A stretch of DNA of 64,000 nucleotides. Source: Methylophilus sp. DW102. GTDB taxonomy: Bacteria > Pseudomonadota > Gammaproteobacteria > Burkholderiales > Methylophilaceae. The translations under genes and the position numbers were made by a program. Positions 10,096 through 19,308 of the stretch are shown piece after piece. The stretch spans positions 2,046,001-2,110,000 of the forward strand of contig NZ_AP029023.1 in the NCBI RefSeq assembly GCF_037076555.1, in the 5' to 3' direction. Each line of letters begins with the position of its first letter. Positions within the stretch are counted from its first letter, which is position 1. The notes below the pieces were generated by a model. It ran no database searches, was not told the DNA's origin, and was given only the letters and a program-made list of their open reading frames with translations.

Positions 10096-10782
10096 TTAGT
10101 CGCGGTTGCCTAATACTGCCAGCAAGATATTCAACAGGTTCACAAACAGGTTGTAGATATCCAGATACAGATTCAAGGTCGCCATCACATAGTTGGTCTG
10201 ACCGCCGCGCACGATCTGGTTCACGTCGTACAAAATGTAGCCGGAGAAAATCAGCACTGAGACGCCAGAGATTGCCAATGACAAGGCTGGAATCTGGAAG
10301 TACATATTCGCCAAACCAGCGACAATGGCCAGTATCAGACCTATCATCAGGAACTTGCCGATACCGCTGAAGTCACGGGCTGGGGATGAGCCGATACCTG
10401 CCAAACTCAGGAAGGTAATCCCAGTACCCGCAGCTGCCAAGCCGACAATTTCAGCGCCGTTGCGCAGATGCAGGGCAAATTGCAGGATAGGGCCAAGCAT
10501 CACGCCAAAGACAAACGTCAGTGCCAACAGCAACCACACGCCTACACCGCTGTTCTGGTTAACCGCAATCAGTTTAAACATACCAAACATGACAGCCATA
10601 AAACCGATAAAGAACATGAACGGGTGTGCTGCCATCCAGCCAAAATTCATCTGCAGGCCAACATATGCACCGATCACGGTTGGCACCATGCTCAAACCCA
10701 GCAAGGCGTATGTATTGCGCAGTACGCGATTTTGCGTTTCGGATAATTGACCGTCACGACCTAAAACTTGCATATCTGACAT
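10096..10782 (-). CDS. Bax inhibitor-1 / YccA family membrane protein
   Basis: 228 residues with seven hydrophobic segments, the layout of BI-1/YccA inner-membrane proteins. The conserved C-terminal part FSGYILYDVNQIVRGGQTNY carries the paired Asp region associated with pH-dependent ion leak in family members. In bacteria the family includes YccA, an FtsH-interacting protein, and YbhL/YetJ. It is a single gene with its own terminator. Confidence 0.93.
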   Translation of the reverse strand: MSDMQVLGRDGQLSETQNRVLRNTYALLGLSMVPTVIGAYVGLQMNFGWMAAHPFMFFIGFMAVMFGMFKLIAVNQNSGVGVWLLLALTFVFGVMLGPILQFALHLRNGAEIVGLAAAGTGITFLSLAGIGSSPARDFSGIGKFLMIGLILAIVAGLANMYFQIPALSLAISGVSVLIFSGYILYDVNQIVRGGQTNYVMATLNLYLDIYNLFVNLLNILLAVLGNRD

Positions 10783-10894
10783 AGTGTATTTCCTCTTTTC
10801 AATTAAAACTAAAAACAGCTTCTGTAGTTAAGATAATGGCAAACACCTAAAGTTTCAAGGCTTTGCGTGACATTTGTGTGAACAATCGTTCAGT

Positions 10895-11794
10895 TTACAG
10901 CTTCCACAGCCCGTAAATGACTACCGCAATCAGCACGATGCGCGTGATTTGATAAACGGTTTTATTCCACTTTTTAAAACGGCGGCGGTATTGACCGATC
11001 ACCCAGGCATAATGAAACAGGCGGTTAATGACGCCGGTCTGGTCCCCGGCTTCATTTGGCGAACTGGCTGCAGTGACGATGGTATTGGCCAGAAAGCGGT
11101 TGACTGCCTGCGCCCAGCGATAGCGCATGGGGCGTTCAATGTCGCAAAACAGAATCACACGCGTTTCATTGGTCTTGTTATAGGCTTCATGGATATAGGT
11201 TTCATCAAACATGACGGCCTGCCCATCACGCCAGCTGTAATCCTCGCCATCGACGCGGATAAAACACTGATCGTCATTAGGGGTGGCAAGCCCTAGGTGA
11301 AAGCGTAAAGAGCCCGCATAGGGATCACGATGTGGGCGCAGATGCGCGCCAGGCGGCAGCTCGGCAAACATGGCGGCTTTGACGCTGGGGATGCTTTGCA
11401 GTAAGGCGACTGTTTTTGGGCAGTAAATGCTGGCAGAGGGATGATGTGCGTCATACCACTTGAGATAAAAACGTTTCCAGCCGGTTTTAAAAAACGAGTT
11501 AAACCCGGCATCGTTATTGGTCTTGGCCGCAGCAATGCGCTCCTGTTCGCGTACATACAACGCTTCTTCACGGATCTCCTGCCAGCGGTCAGTGATCGCT
11601 TTCAGTTCCGGGAAGTCATGCACCGGCAAATACGGCGTGGTCGGCGCTTTGGAGAACAGGTATAAAAATACATTGAATGGCGAAACAATGCCGGAATGGT
11701 CAAATATCTGGCGATAAAAGCGGTGCCTGACCTTGCCCCTGAAGTGCACATAACTGACCGAAGCCAAGAAAATGCCAAGAATGATCCATTTCAT
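10895..11794 (-). CDS. lpxO: Aspartyl/asparaginyl beta-hydroxylase family, LpxO-like
   Basis: 299 residues with hydrophobic segments at both ends (MKWIILGIFLASVSYVHF and ITRIVLIAVVIYGLW) and a catalytic domain between. The iron-binding residues of the 2-oxoglutarate oxygenase fold are visible: His in LRPHRDPYAGSLRFHLGL and the distal His in VMFDETYIHEAYN, with Arg in ETRVILF binding 2-oxoglutarate. The length and dual membrane anchors match LpxO, which 2-hydroxylates a lipid A acyl chain at the inner membrane. The name is an inference from architecture; a different hydroxylase substrate is possible. Confidence 0.8.
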   Translation of the reverse strand: MKWIILGIFLASVSYVHFRGKVRHRFYRQIFDHSGIVSPFNVFLYLFSKAPTTPYLPVHDFPELKAITDRWQEIREEALYVREQERIAAAKTNNDAGFNSFFKTGWKRFYLKWYDAHHPSASIYCPKTVALLQSIPSVKAAMFAELPPGAHLRPHRDPYAGSLRFHLGLATPNDDQCFIRVDGEDYSWRDGQAVMFDETYIHEAYNKTNETRVILFCDIERPMRYRWAQAVNRFLANTIVTAASSPNEAGDQTGVINRLFHYAWVIGQYRRRFKKWNKTVYQITRIVLIAVVIYGLWKL

Positions 11795-11866
11795 AATTGA
11801 TACCGATGTTTACGCCGTGATTAGATTGTCATCAATAATTGTCTAGCTTACCGCAACCATCCGGCT

Positions 11867-12913
11867 TCAAGCAAACAAATCCGCCTCTTTTTGACCGACC
11901 ATGGCCACACGCTTGACCGCTTCTACATAGGCCGCAGACTCACGTAACGCCACCATGTCCTGCGGATGATGACCGCCATGCATACGTGCCAGGCGTGCAA
12001 TACTTTGTGCAGAAATCTTCCACTCTAGCTTGCTTAACAACTCATCGGCCAAGTCCGGGCGGTTGCATAACAACACCATATCGCACCCGGCGTTCAAGGC
12101 AGCCATGGTTCGTGCAGTGACGTCGCCTGCCACGGTGGCGCCCTCCATACTCAAGTCATCACTGAAAATCACACCATTAAAACCCAAGCGCTCACGCAGC
12201 ACTTTTTGCAGCCAGCGGGACGAGAACCCGGCCGGTTTATCATCGACCTTGGGATAAATCACATGTGCGGGCATCACCGCATGCAAGCCCTCGTCTATCA
12301 TGCGTACAAACGGCTGCATGTCGTTTTGTGCAATCTGGTCAAACTCGCGGTCATCCACCGGAATGCTCACATGCGAATCTGCCACCACAAAACCATGCCC
12401 GGGGAAATGTTTGCCCACCGCAGCCATGCCAGCCTTTTTAAGGCCTTGCATCAGGCTAAACGCCAACTCATTAATCGCCTGCGGATCACGGTGAAACGCG
12501 CGATCCCCAATCACCAGGCTGTCGCCATAGTCCATATCCAGCACTGGCGTAAAGCTGAAATCCACGCCATGCGCCCGTAACTCTGCGCCCAGCACATACC
12601 CGGCCTCAACCGCCAGCTCTTTCGCTTTGCGTGGGTGTTTGTCCCAAATATGGCCAAACTCGCGCATGGGCGGGATTTTGGTAAAGCCTTCTCGGAAGCG
12701 CTGCACCCGGCCGCCTTCATGATCCACGGCAATTAGCAGCGGCGGCTGGCGCACCGCATGTATACTGGCAGTGAGCGCCTTGAGCTGCGCGCAACTCTCA
12801 AAGTTACGCGCAAACAGTATCACCCCGCCGACTAGCGGATGTTGCAAGCGGCGGATATCGTCGGCGGTGAGTTCCTTGCCGACCACATCCAGCATGACGG
12901 GACCTAAAGACAT
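11867..12913 (-). CDS. nagZ: Beta-N-acetylhexosaminidase NagZ
   Basis: 348 residues, GH3 family, cytoplasmic. NagZ removes N-acetylglucosamine from anhydro-muropeptides during cell-wall recycling. The GH3 signature KHFPGHGFVVADSH (about residues 168-181) holds the flexible-loop Asp-His pair used as acid/base, and FSDDLSMEGA carries the nucleophile Asp. Full length. The neighbouring L,D-transpeptidase and peptide-importer genes suggest a peptidoglycan recycling neighbourhood. Confidence 0.94.
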   Translation of the reverse strand: MSLGPVMLDVVGKELTADDIRRLQHPLVGGVILFARNFESCAQLKALTASIHAVRQPPLLIAVDHEGGRVQRFREGFTKIPPMREFGHIWDKHPRKAKELAVEAGYVLGAELRAHGVDFSFTPVLDMDYGDSLVIGDRAFHRDPQAINELAFSLMQGLKKAGMAAVGKHFPGHGFVVADSHVSIPVDDREFDQIAQNDMQPFVRMIDEGLHAVMPAHVIYPKVDDKPAGFSSRWLQKVLRERLGFNGVIFSDDLSMEGATVAGDVTARTMAALNAGCDMVLLCNRPDLADELLSKLEWKISAQSIARLARMHGGHHPQDMVALRESAAYVEAVKRVAMVGQKEADLFA

Positions 12914-12936
12914 AACAAATTCCTATTATTCAAAAT

Positions 12937-14064
12937 TCAAGCGCATTTTAACCGATAAAGACTGGTTACTTCTTTGGCACGGGCAGCATATAACGGATCC
13001 GATTGATCGCTGGCCTTGGCATGTGTTGGCGCAATATCCAGCTTGTCGACCACCTGCATCCCTGCTTCATGGATCCATGTATTTAAGGCCTCAGGCTGGC
13101 GCAAGCCAATCTGCTCAGCCAAATTAGACATCACCAGCCACCCTTCGCCCTCAGGATTTAAATGCGCTTTCAAGCCACTTAAAAAGCCTTTCAGCATCTT
13201 GCTTTCGGGGTCATACACGGCATGCTCAATCGGCGCATTCGCTTTGGCAGGTAGCCAGGGAGGATTACAGACAATCAGGTCCGCACTGCCCGCTGGAAAC
13301 AAGTCTGCCTGCATGACTTGAATATTGCTTTGCATATTCAACCGCTGGATGTTTTCGGTGGCACACGCCAATGCACGCGGCTGGTTGTCCGTTGCGACGA
13401 CTTGCTTGACGCCCCGCGCCACTAAAATGGCGGCAATCACCCCCGTGCCGGTACCAATATCCCAGGCCACCTGCGGACTATTAAGCGGCGCCTGGTCAAT
13501 GAGGTCGAGATACTCACCACGTACGGGCGAATACACCCCGTAATGCGCATGTATATTGGCATTCAGCGCATGAATCGGCACGCCTTTTTTACGCCACTCA
13601 TGCGCGCCCACCATGCCTAGCAACTCACGCAATGAGAGCACAAGCCTTGCAGGCAGTTTGCCTGTGTTGTCATCCACAATCAAAGCCGCCTGCACAGCCG
13701 CTTTGACGTCTGGCGCACGCGGTAAATCGCAGGCACCATATTTAAGCTCGATTAATACTTTATTCGTAATATTGGCACGACCGATCTGGCGCGCGCGATG
13801 CTGGTGAAATGCTTCCAGCAGGCTAGCCGCTGGCTTCACTGGTTTCCGGTCTACACGCCGCGTAATCGCTTGCAGCAATTGCTTGGCGTTTTGAAAGTCA
13901 CCGCGATATAGCAAGGCGGTGCCCTCACACGCCAGACGGTAGGCTTCATCCGCTTTGGTGGTGTCGTCTGCAATCACCACGGCTTTGGGCGCAGGGTTAC
14001 CCGCTTCTGACTGCCAGTCAGCGGCTTGTGTTTTGTTTTTTTCGTACCAGTTAATCAGGGTCAA
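12937..14064 (-). CDS. Class I SAM-dependent methyltransferase (N5-glutamine / RsmC-like)
   Basis: 375 residues. The C-terminal half is a Rossmann methyltransferase: motif I is AWDIGTGTGVIAAILVARGV (about residues 203-222), the acidic motif is VVATDNQPRAL, and NPPWLPA is the NPPY-type motif IV of enzymes methylating an amide or exocyclic amine. The first 180 residues are a less conserved, mostly helical domain. It lies 23 nt before nagZ on the same strand. The substrate (ribosomal protein, release factor, RNA or DNA) is not identifiable from the motif alone. Confidence 0.82.
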   Translation of the reverse strand: MTLINWYEKNKTQAADWQSEAGNPAPKAVVIADDTTKADEAYRLACEGTALLYRGDFQNAKQLLQAITRRVDRKPVKPAASLLEAFHQHRARQIGRANITNKVLIELKYGACDLPRAPDVKAAVQAALIVDDNTGKLPARLVLSLRELLGMVGAHEWRKKGVPIHALNANIHAHYGVYSPVRGEYLDLIDQAPLNSPQVAWDIGTGTGVIAAILVARGVKQVVATDNQPRALACATENIQRLNMQSNIQVMQADLFPAGSADLIVCNPPWLPAKANAPIEHAVYDPESKMLKGFLSGLKAHLNPEGEGWLVMSNLAEQIGLRQPEALNTWIHEAGMQVVDKLDIAPTHAKASDQSDPLYAARAKEVTSLYRLKCA

Positions 14065-14103
14065 TGGGGTTCCGATAATCAGAAGTTGTCAAAGGTAGCC
14101 AGT

Positions 14104-14796
14104 TTAAAGCTTAAACGGGCTAAAGTCGGTATGGGTATCGTAATAGTCTTCTTTTTCTGCCCGTTTGAGAAAAGCGACGATTTTATAGGTGACGGGCGTA
14201 AAAGCGACTTCTACCAGCACTTTGGCCGTAAATTGCGCCAGCACAATTTGCGGCATCATGGCATCTGGGAATTCGCCTGAGCCATAAAAGGCCAGCGGAA
14301 AAAATAACATGGTATCAACCGCCTCGCCAAAAATGGTCGAGCCTATGGTGCGGCTCCATAACCAGCGGCCACTGGTCAACACTTTCATTTTGGCCATGAC
14401 AAAGGAATTCACAAACTCACCAGCCACAAAAGACACCAGCGAGGCCAGCGCAATGCGGGCAGTCGAACCAAACACAGATTGATAGGCCGCCTGATCATGC
14501 CAGTCCGGGGCGGGTGGCAAGGCCACAATCACCCAGGCCATCAGGCTGGCAAAAGCCAGGCAGATAAAACCGGTCCAAATGACGCGGCGCGAGGCGGCAT
14601 AGCCATACACCTCAGTGAGGATATCGCCAAAAATAAAACTGATGGGGAAAAACATGATGCCCGCGCCGAATGTAAGCGCACCCAGCAACGGCGCATGGAC
14701 TTCGGTGATTTTGCCGGGACCGATCAGGTTGGAACAAACCAGCACAACCGCAAATGCGGCCATAATGAGGTCGTAATAACGGTATTGTTTTTTCAT
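14104..14796 (-). CDS. Queuosine precursor transporter (YhhQ/QPTR family)
   Basis: 230 residues with six hydrophobic segments. Family motifs are clear: ILVCSN-like VVLVCSNLIGPGKI near the N-terminus, FPISFIFGDILTEVYGY (about residues 51-67) and FVNSFVMAKMKV. Family members (YhhQ, formerly DUF165) take up queuosine precursors such as preQ0/preQ1. The start overlaps the end of the upstream permease gene by 4 nt, so it is translated as the last gene of the peptide-transporter group even though the functions differ. Confidence 0.9.
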   Translation of the reverse strand: MKKQYRYYDLIMAAFAVVLVCSNLIGPGKITEVHAPLLGALTFGAGIMFFPISFIFGDILTEVYGYAASRRVIWTGFICLAFASLMAWVIVALPPAPDWHDQAAYQSVFGSTARIALASLVSFVAGEFVNSFVMAKMKVLTSGRWLWSRTIGSTIFGEAVDTMLFFPLAFYGSGEFPDAMMPQIVLAQFTAKVLVEVAFTPVTYKIVAFLKRAEKEDYYDTHTDFSPFKL

Positions 14797-15590
14797 GCTT
14801 GCACTCCCTGACGCACATCCAGCTTGTCCCGCAAGACATCCCCCCCCAAGTTAATTGCCAGGATCAGGCTCATCATGCACAGGCCTACGGTCAACACATA
14901 ATGGGGGGCGACCAGCATAAAGCGCACCGCATCACGCAACATGGCACCCCAGGAGGCTTCCGGGGCCTGAATCCCCAGGCCAAGAAAGGACAGCGAAGCT
15001 TCGGCAATCATGACACTGGCCATGCTGTAGGCAGCCTCAACCATTAAAATCGACAGCAATAGCGGCAAGATGTGGCGCAACATGATACGCCATGCGCCAG
15101 CACCTAATGACTCAGCCGCCAGCACATGCAGGCGCTGGCGTAGTGCCAGAGCTTGCCCGCGCGATAGTCTGGCGTAGGTCACCCAGCCGGTCAGACACAA
15201 GGCCAGGATCAGGTTATTGAGACCCGCACCCAGCACGGCGGCAAACGCAATCGCCAGCAAGATCCCGGGAAACGCCAGAAAAATACTGGTGATTTGCATG
15301 AGTACGTCATCCAGCCTGCCGCCATGATACCCGGCCAGCAAGCCTATCGTCAGTCCTATCGCCATGGTCATGGTCGTCACGATCACCGTCACCATGAATG
15401 ACACTTCTACGCCATGTAATACGCGCGCCAGAATGTCACGGCCCAGATCATCAGTCCCCAGCCAGTGTTGTGCACTTGGCCATTGTAAAATCGCATCCAG
15501 ATCAATCTGGTTGGGGTTCATCTCGACCAGGCGACCAAGTAGTACCGCCAGCAGCCAAAACGCCAGGGTCAGCAGCGAAAAGGTCTTCAT
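14793..15590 (-). CDS. Peptide ABC transporter permease (OppC/DppC type)
   Basis: About 265 residues. The start MKTFSLLTLA at 15590 forms an ATGA overlap with the end of the first permease gene; the frame runs ten codons further upstream without need. LGTDDLGRDILARVLHG is the OppC/DppC hallmark, and the EAA loop appears as AAESLGAGAWRIMLRHILPL. It pairs with the preceding OppB-type permease as the membrane channel of a family-5 peptide or nickel-type importer. No ATPase gene lies beside it, so it must use OppD/OppF-type subunits encoded elsewhere. Confidence 0.92.
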   Translation of the reverse strand: MKTFSLLTLAFWLLAVLLGRLVEMNPNQIDLDAILQWPSAQHWLGTDDLGRDILARVLHGVEVSFMVTVIVTTMTMAIGLTIGLLAGYHGGRLDDVLMQITSIFLAFPGILLAIAFAAVLGAGLNNLILALCLTGWVTYARLSRGQALALRQRLHVLAAESLGAGAWRIMLRHILPLLLSILMVEAAYSMASVMIAEASLSFLGLGIQAPEASWGAMLRDAVRFMLVAPHYVLTVGLCMMSLILAINLGGDVLRDKLDVRQGVQA

Positions 15591-16498
15591 GCCTGACCTC
15601 GCGTGCGAGGATCCAGCCATCGATAGGCCAAATCTGTGCCCTGGTTAATCAGTACATAGCTCAAGGCAATCACCAGCACACAGGCTTGCGTCACCGGGTA
15701 GTCGCGTTTTTCTATGCTATCCACCAGCAGGCGGCCGACGCCATTCCAGCCAAAAATGGTTTCTGTGATCACCGCCCCGGCCAGCAAACTGCCCATTTGC
15801 AGACCAACAATGGTCACCAGCGGCAACAAGGCCGCCCGCAGGGCATGTTTAAGGATCACTTGTTGCTCACTTAAGCCTTTGGCGCGCGCCGTGCGGATAT
15901 AGTCTTCATGCAAGACCTCGAGCAAGCTGGTGCGTGTCATGCGCGTGAGAATGGCACTTAAGCCCAAGCCCAGAGTCAGCGCGGGCAACACTACACTTGC
16001 CGCGCTTTCCATCCCGCTCACGGGCAACCAGCCCAGCCAGACGGCAAACACCAGCATGAGTAACGGTCCTAGCCAAAATGCCGGCATGGCCGCGACACGG
16101 ATACTGAACAAGGTGATCATCATGTCTTGCCAATGTCCTGCCTTGAGTGCAGACCAAACGCCCAGCGGAACACCAATGCTGATGCCTATGCACAAGGCCG
16201 ACACCGCCAATAGCATGGTCGCTGGATAGGTTTGCAGCAACAAGGTTGAAATATCGGTATGCGTGTGTATGGAGACACCAAAGTCACCGTGCAAGAGATG
16301 GGCGGTATATTGCAAAAACTGCTGCCGCATTGGCTGATTCAGGCCGAGTTCTGCTTTGAGTGCCTCGCGGTCGGCCACACTGGCAGACTCGCCCAGCATG
16401 ACATCCACCGGATCGCCCGGCACCAGATGTAGTAGCAGGAATGTCAGGCAGAGCACCCCGAGTACCACAGGCAGCAATGTCAATAAACGCTTAATCAT
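15587..16498 (-). CDS. Peptide ABC transporter permease (OppB/DppB type)
   Basis: About 303 residues from MIKRLLTLLPVVLGVLCLTF, the standard OppB opening; the longer frame to 16552 overlaps the upstream gene unnecessarily. HLVPGDPVDVMLGE and the EAA-loop sequence RTARAKGLSEQQVILKHALR are typical. The ATG overlaps the stop of the L,D-transpeptidase gene by 8 nt, which suggests translational coupling between wall-modifying enzyme and importer. Confidence 0.93.
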   Translation of the reverse strand: MIKRLLTLLPVVLGVLCLTFLLLHLVPGDPVDVMLGESASVADREALKAELGLNQPMRQQFLQYTAHLLHGDFGVSIHTHTDISTLLLQTYPATMLLAVSALCIGISIGVPLGVWSALKAGHWQDMMITLFSIRVAAMPAFWLGPLLMLVFAVWLGWLPVSGMESAASVVLPALTLGLGLSAILTRMTRTSLLEVLHEDYIRTARAKGLSEQQVILKHALRAALLPLVTIVGLQMGSLLAGAVITETIFGWNGVGRLLVDSIEKRDYPVTQACVLVIALSYVLINQGTDLAYRWLDPRTRGQA

Positions 16499-16979
16499 CC
16501 GCCTCGTGCAGATGGACTGGGGTACCCACAGGCACCAGATCAAATAACTCAATCAGGTCAGTATTACGCATGCGTACACAGCCGTGCGAACCGGGCTTGC
16601 CGAGCTCGGTGCTGTCAGGCGTGCCATGAATGTAAATATACCGCTGCATGGTGTCTACTTCTCCGAGGCGGTTTTTACCTGGCTCGGTACCACTGAGCCA
16701 TAAAATGCGGGTCAGAATCCAGTCACGTTCAGGAAACGCCTGTTTCAAGGCTGGTGTAAAAATCTCTCCCGTGGGCCGGCGGCCAACGAATACGGTGTTT
16801 TCCGGCGCGCCCTCGCCAATTTTGGCGCGAACAATATGGGTACCTAGCGGTGTACAACCGCTGTTTTTGACACAGCCTACCCCATTCGCCGCCGTTGACA
16901 CTGCGTACTGTTTGCGCGGCTGGCCCTGATCATCAAACAAGGTCAGCGTTTGCGCCGGAATTGAAATATCAATATGCAT
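16491..16979 (-). CDS. L,D-transpeptidase (YkuD domain)
   Basis: 162 residues, almost entirely a YkuD catalytic domain. The active site is complete: HGTPDSTELGKPGSHGCVRM, with the catalytic Cys in SHGCVRM at about residue 136 and the upstream His. The N-terminal beta-strand opening (IDISIPAQTLTLFDDQGQ) is typical. No signal peptide is visible, which is unusual for an enzyme acting on periplasmic peptidoglycan; small homologues of this kind exist. It heads the operon with the two permease genes and yhhQ. Confidence 0.9.
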   Translation of the reverse strand: MHIDISIPAQTLTLFDDQGQPRKQYAVSTAANGVGCVKNSGCTPLGTHIVRAKIGEGAPENTVFVGRRPTGEIFTPALKQAFPERDWILTRILWLSGTEPGKNRLGEVDTMQRYIYIHGTPDSTELGKPGSHGCVRMRNTDLIELFDLVPVGTPVHLHEADD

Positions 16980-17135
16980 AGTTATTATTCTAAGCCATTT
17001 AATCGCAATTGCATGGCCGTTGACCGCAGATTTGCAAGTCGAGCGTCTGGGGCAATATAAATTGCATTACAATCGTTGCACCAATGCTTTTAAACTCTAC
17101 CCTCTATCGCAACCCCTCAATCGTACAGGTGCGCC

Positions 17136-17831
17136 ATGCAACATCATGAAAAACATTTTTTACAGCGCAGTGGCTGGTTACGTGCAGCCGTATTAGGCGC
17201 CAATGATGGCATTATCTCTACCGCCAGTTTGCTGATGGGCGTGGCAGCAGCAGGGACTGCGCAACAGGCATTAATGATGACGGGCATTGCCGGGCTGGTC
17301 GCGGGGGCGCTATCCATGGCTGCGGGCGAATATGTCTCGGTGAGCTCGCAAACCGATATTGAACAGGCCGACCTAGCGCGTGAGGCGCAAGAGCTCACAC
17401 AAAACCCTGAAAGCGAGTTACGCGAACTCACTGGCATTTATATCCAGCGCGGTTTGTCGCCTGCGCTGGCAAAACAGGTCGCCCAGGAGCTGTCACAACA
17501 TGATTCTTTAGGGGCACATGCGCGTGACGAATTAGGCTTGCATGACATCAACCAGGCTAAACCACTGCAAGCCGCATTTGCCTCCGCATTAGCCTTTTCT
17601 AGCGGGGCGCTATTGCCATTGCTGACCACGCTGATCGCCCCGCATGCACAAGTGCAGTCGTGGCTGATGTTCAGCAACTTGCCATTTTTGGCCTTGCTAG
17701 GCATGGTGGCCGCACGTACTGGCGGGGCCAGTGTCAGCAAAAGCGTCATCCGCGTGGTGATCTGGGGCGCGCTGGCGATGGTCGCCACGGCGCTGATTGG
17801 CCACTGGTTTGGTGTTCAGGCCCCGGTTTAA
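17136..17831 (+). CDS. VIT1/CCC1-type Fe(II)/Mn(II) transporter
   Basis: 231 residues. The N-terminal LRAAVLGANDGIISTASLLMG is the diagnostic VIT family motif. Then ALSMAAGEYVSVSSQTDIE includes the metal-binding and Glu-rich cytoplasmic helix, and three further hydrophobic segments follow. Family members move Fe(II) or Mn(II) out of the cytosol. It is on the opposite strand to all neighbours and ends 6 nt from the convergent binding-protein gene, so it appears to split what would otherwise be one peptide-importer operon. Confidence 0.92.
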   Translation: MQHHEKHFLQRSGWLRAAVLGANDGIISTASLLMGVAAAGTAQQALMMTGIAGLVAGALSMAAGEYVSVSSQTDIEQADLAREAQELTQNPESELRELTGIYIQRGLSPALAKQVAQELSQHDSLGAHARDELGLHDINQAKPLQAAFASALAFSSGALLPLLTTLIAPHAQVQSWLMFSNLPFLALLGMVAARTGGASVSKSVIRVVIWGALAMVATALIGHWFGVQAPV

Positions 17832-17837
17832 GCAAGC

Positions 17838-19307
17838 TTAATGTGGCGCAGCGTGAAAAGCCACTTTGGTCAACCCATCCCAATTGCCATCCGGCGCCGG
17901 GGTATAGCGTTTAATTGATCCTCGATAGGCGGCAAACTGACCTTCATACCAGAGTGGAATCACGGGCAACTGCTGGTGGACACGTTGCGTGACGGCAGGC
18001 CAGTCTTCTTTCTCCAGCAAGGCATCCAGTTGGGCATCCTGATACCGCCCTCGGTTAAAGCCTGTGGGCGGAATACTCTTGGAACCAAAGACTTTGCCGT
18101 AGATTTCCGGGGTTTTAATGCCCACCCAGGTTAAGCCGTAAAGTTGAAAATTGCCTTTTTGCACATCGGCAAAAAAAGTGCCCCAATCCAGGCTCTTGAT
18201 TTGCAAGTCTATGCCTGCGGCTTGCATCTGTGCCTGCAAAATCGTCGCCAGCCGCACCCGTTGCGGGTCTGTGCTGGTTTTATAGATCAGCGTCAACGGC
18301 AGCTTGACCCCGGCAGCTGCTAATAACTCCCTGGCGCGAGCAGGATCGTAATGATATGGCTGCAATTGCGCATTGCCCGCATAATGCTCGGGCGGCAGGA
18401 TAGCACTGGCTTGCCGACTTTGACTGACCATGACTTTATCGATGATGGCCTGAGGATCAATCGCATACGCAATCGCTTGCCGCACGCGCGCATCCTTTAA
18501 AAAAGCTGCCTGGGCATTAATGCCCAGATAAGAGTAATTGGCACCCACCCCGGTATTCACCGTGATATTCGCTTGTGTTTGCAGATACTTGACCAGCTCA
18601 GGCGGTAAATCGCCCTGAATCAAATCGGCCTCACCACGCTTGAGCTTGAGCACGCGCACATTCGGGTCTTTGACTTCTTCAAAGCGCACCTTGAGTCCAT
18701 CTCCCAATCGCTCCAGCACCAGCGCAGATGACCAGCCATCGAACTTGAACGGCCCACTGCCCACTGGCGCATGGCTAAAGTCATGCGCAGCCGCAATTAA
18801 TCGTGCGGGGAGGATGCCGACAATCATACGCGCCGCAAAATGGGGATCAGCATGCGCCAACGTAAAGTCTATGGTCTTAGCATCCGGGGTGCTAATGTTG
18901 CGAATATGCCTGAATTCGGCAGTATGGGGCGAGTCTTTGAGTGTGAGCAGGCTATCGTACGTCGCTTTCACATCGGTAGCCGTCAAGGGCTGGCCATCAT
19001 GAAATACTGGGGCCCGCAGCAAGTGAAAACGGTAATGCAGGGCATCCAGTTGCTGCCACGAAGCCAACCCGGCGACCTCGTGTGAAGCCGCATCAAACTC
19101 GACCAGACGCTGATAAACCAGGCGATTGACCCGCTCTGAAGCCGCATCGGTGGCATAGCGCGGATCCAGATTGAGTGGCGCCTGCGCCACTGCAAACACC
19201 AGTGTATTCGGTGCATTGGAGGAATGACAGCTGGCCACCCCTACCCCTAAACAGATCAACGCCAAAAGGTGCGCCAGCTTGAGCCAGCGCAGAGGAACAG
19301 CTAGCAC
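17838..19307 (-). CDS. Peptide ABC transporter substrate-binding lipoprotein (family 5)
   Basis: About 489 residues. The open frame begins at 19340, but the best start is the in-frame GTG at 19307: GAGAAGGA lies 7 nt upstream, inside the last codons of rlmD, and the GTG follows the rlmD stop immediately. A hydrophobic stretch leads to a lipobox-like VGVASC, so the mature protein is probably an outer-leaf inner-membrane lipoprotein. The SBP-family-5 pattern is clear: LNLDPRYATDAASERVNRLVYQ-type opening and VRQAIAYAIDPQAIIDKVM. It is the likely partner of the OppB/OppC permeases, from which the VIT gene now separates it. Confidence 0.92.
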   Translation of the reverse strand: MLAVPLRWLKLAHLLALICLGVGVASCHSSNAPNTLVFAVAQAPLNLDPRYATDAASERVNRLVYQRLVEFDAASHEVAGLASWQQLDALHYRFHLLRAPVFHDGQPLTATDVKATYDSLLTLKDSPHTAEFRHIRNISTPDAKTIDFTLAHADPHFAARMIVGILPARLIAAAHDFSHAPVGSGPFKFDGWSSALVLERLGDGLKVRFEEVKDPNVRVLKLKRGEADLIQGDLPPELVKYLQTQANITVNTGVGANYSYLGINAQAAFLKDARVRQAIAYAIDPQAIIDKVMVSQSRQASAILPPEHYAGNAQLQPYHYDPARARELLAAAGVKLPLTLIYKTSTDPQRVRLATILQAQMQAAGIDLQIKSLDWGTFFADVQKGNFQLYGLTWVGIKTPEIYGKVFGSKSIPPTGFNRGRYQDAQLDALLEKEDWPAVTQRVHQQLPVIPLWYEGQFAAYRGSIKRYTPAPDGNWDGLTKVAFHAAPH

Positions 19308-19308
19308 A

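Noticed and set aside
14026..14280. Plus-strand frames antisense to the methyltransferase, yhhQ and permease genes
   Set aside because: They are shadows of well-supported genes on the other strand; codon pattern and motifs favour the minus strand.
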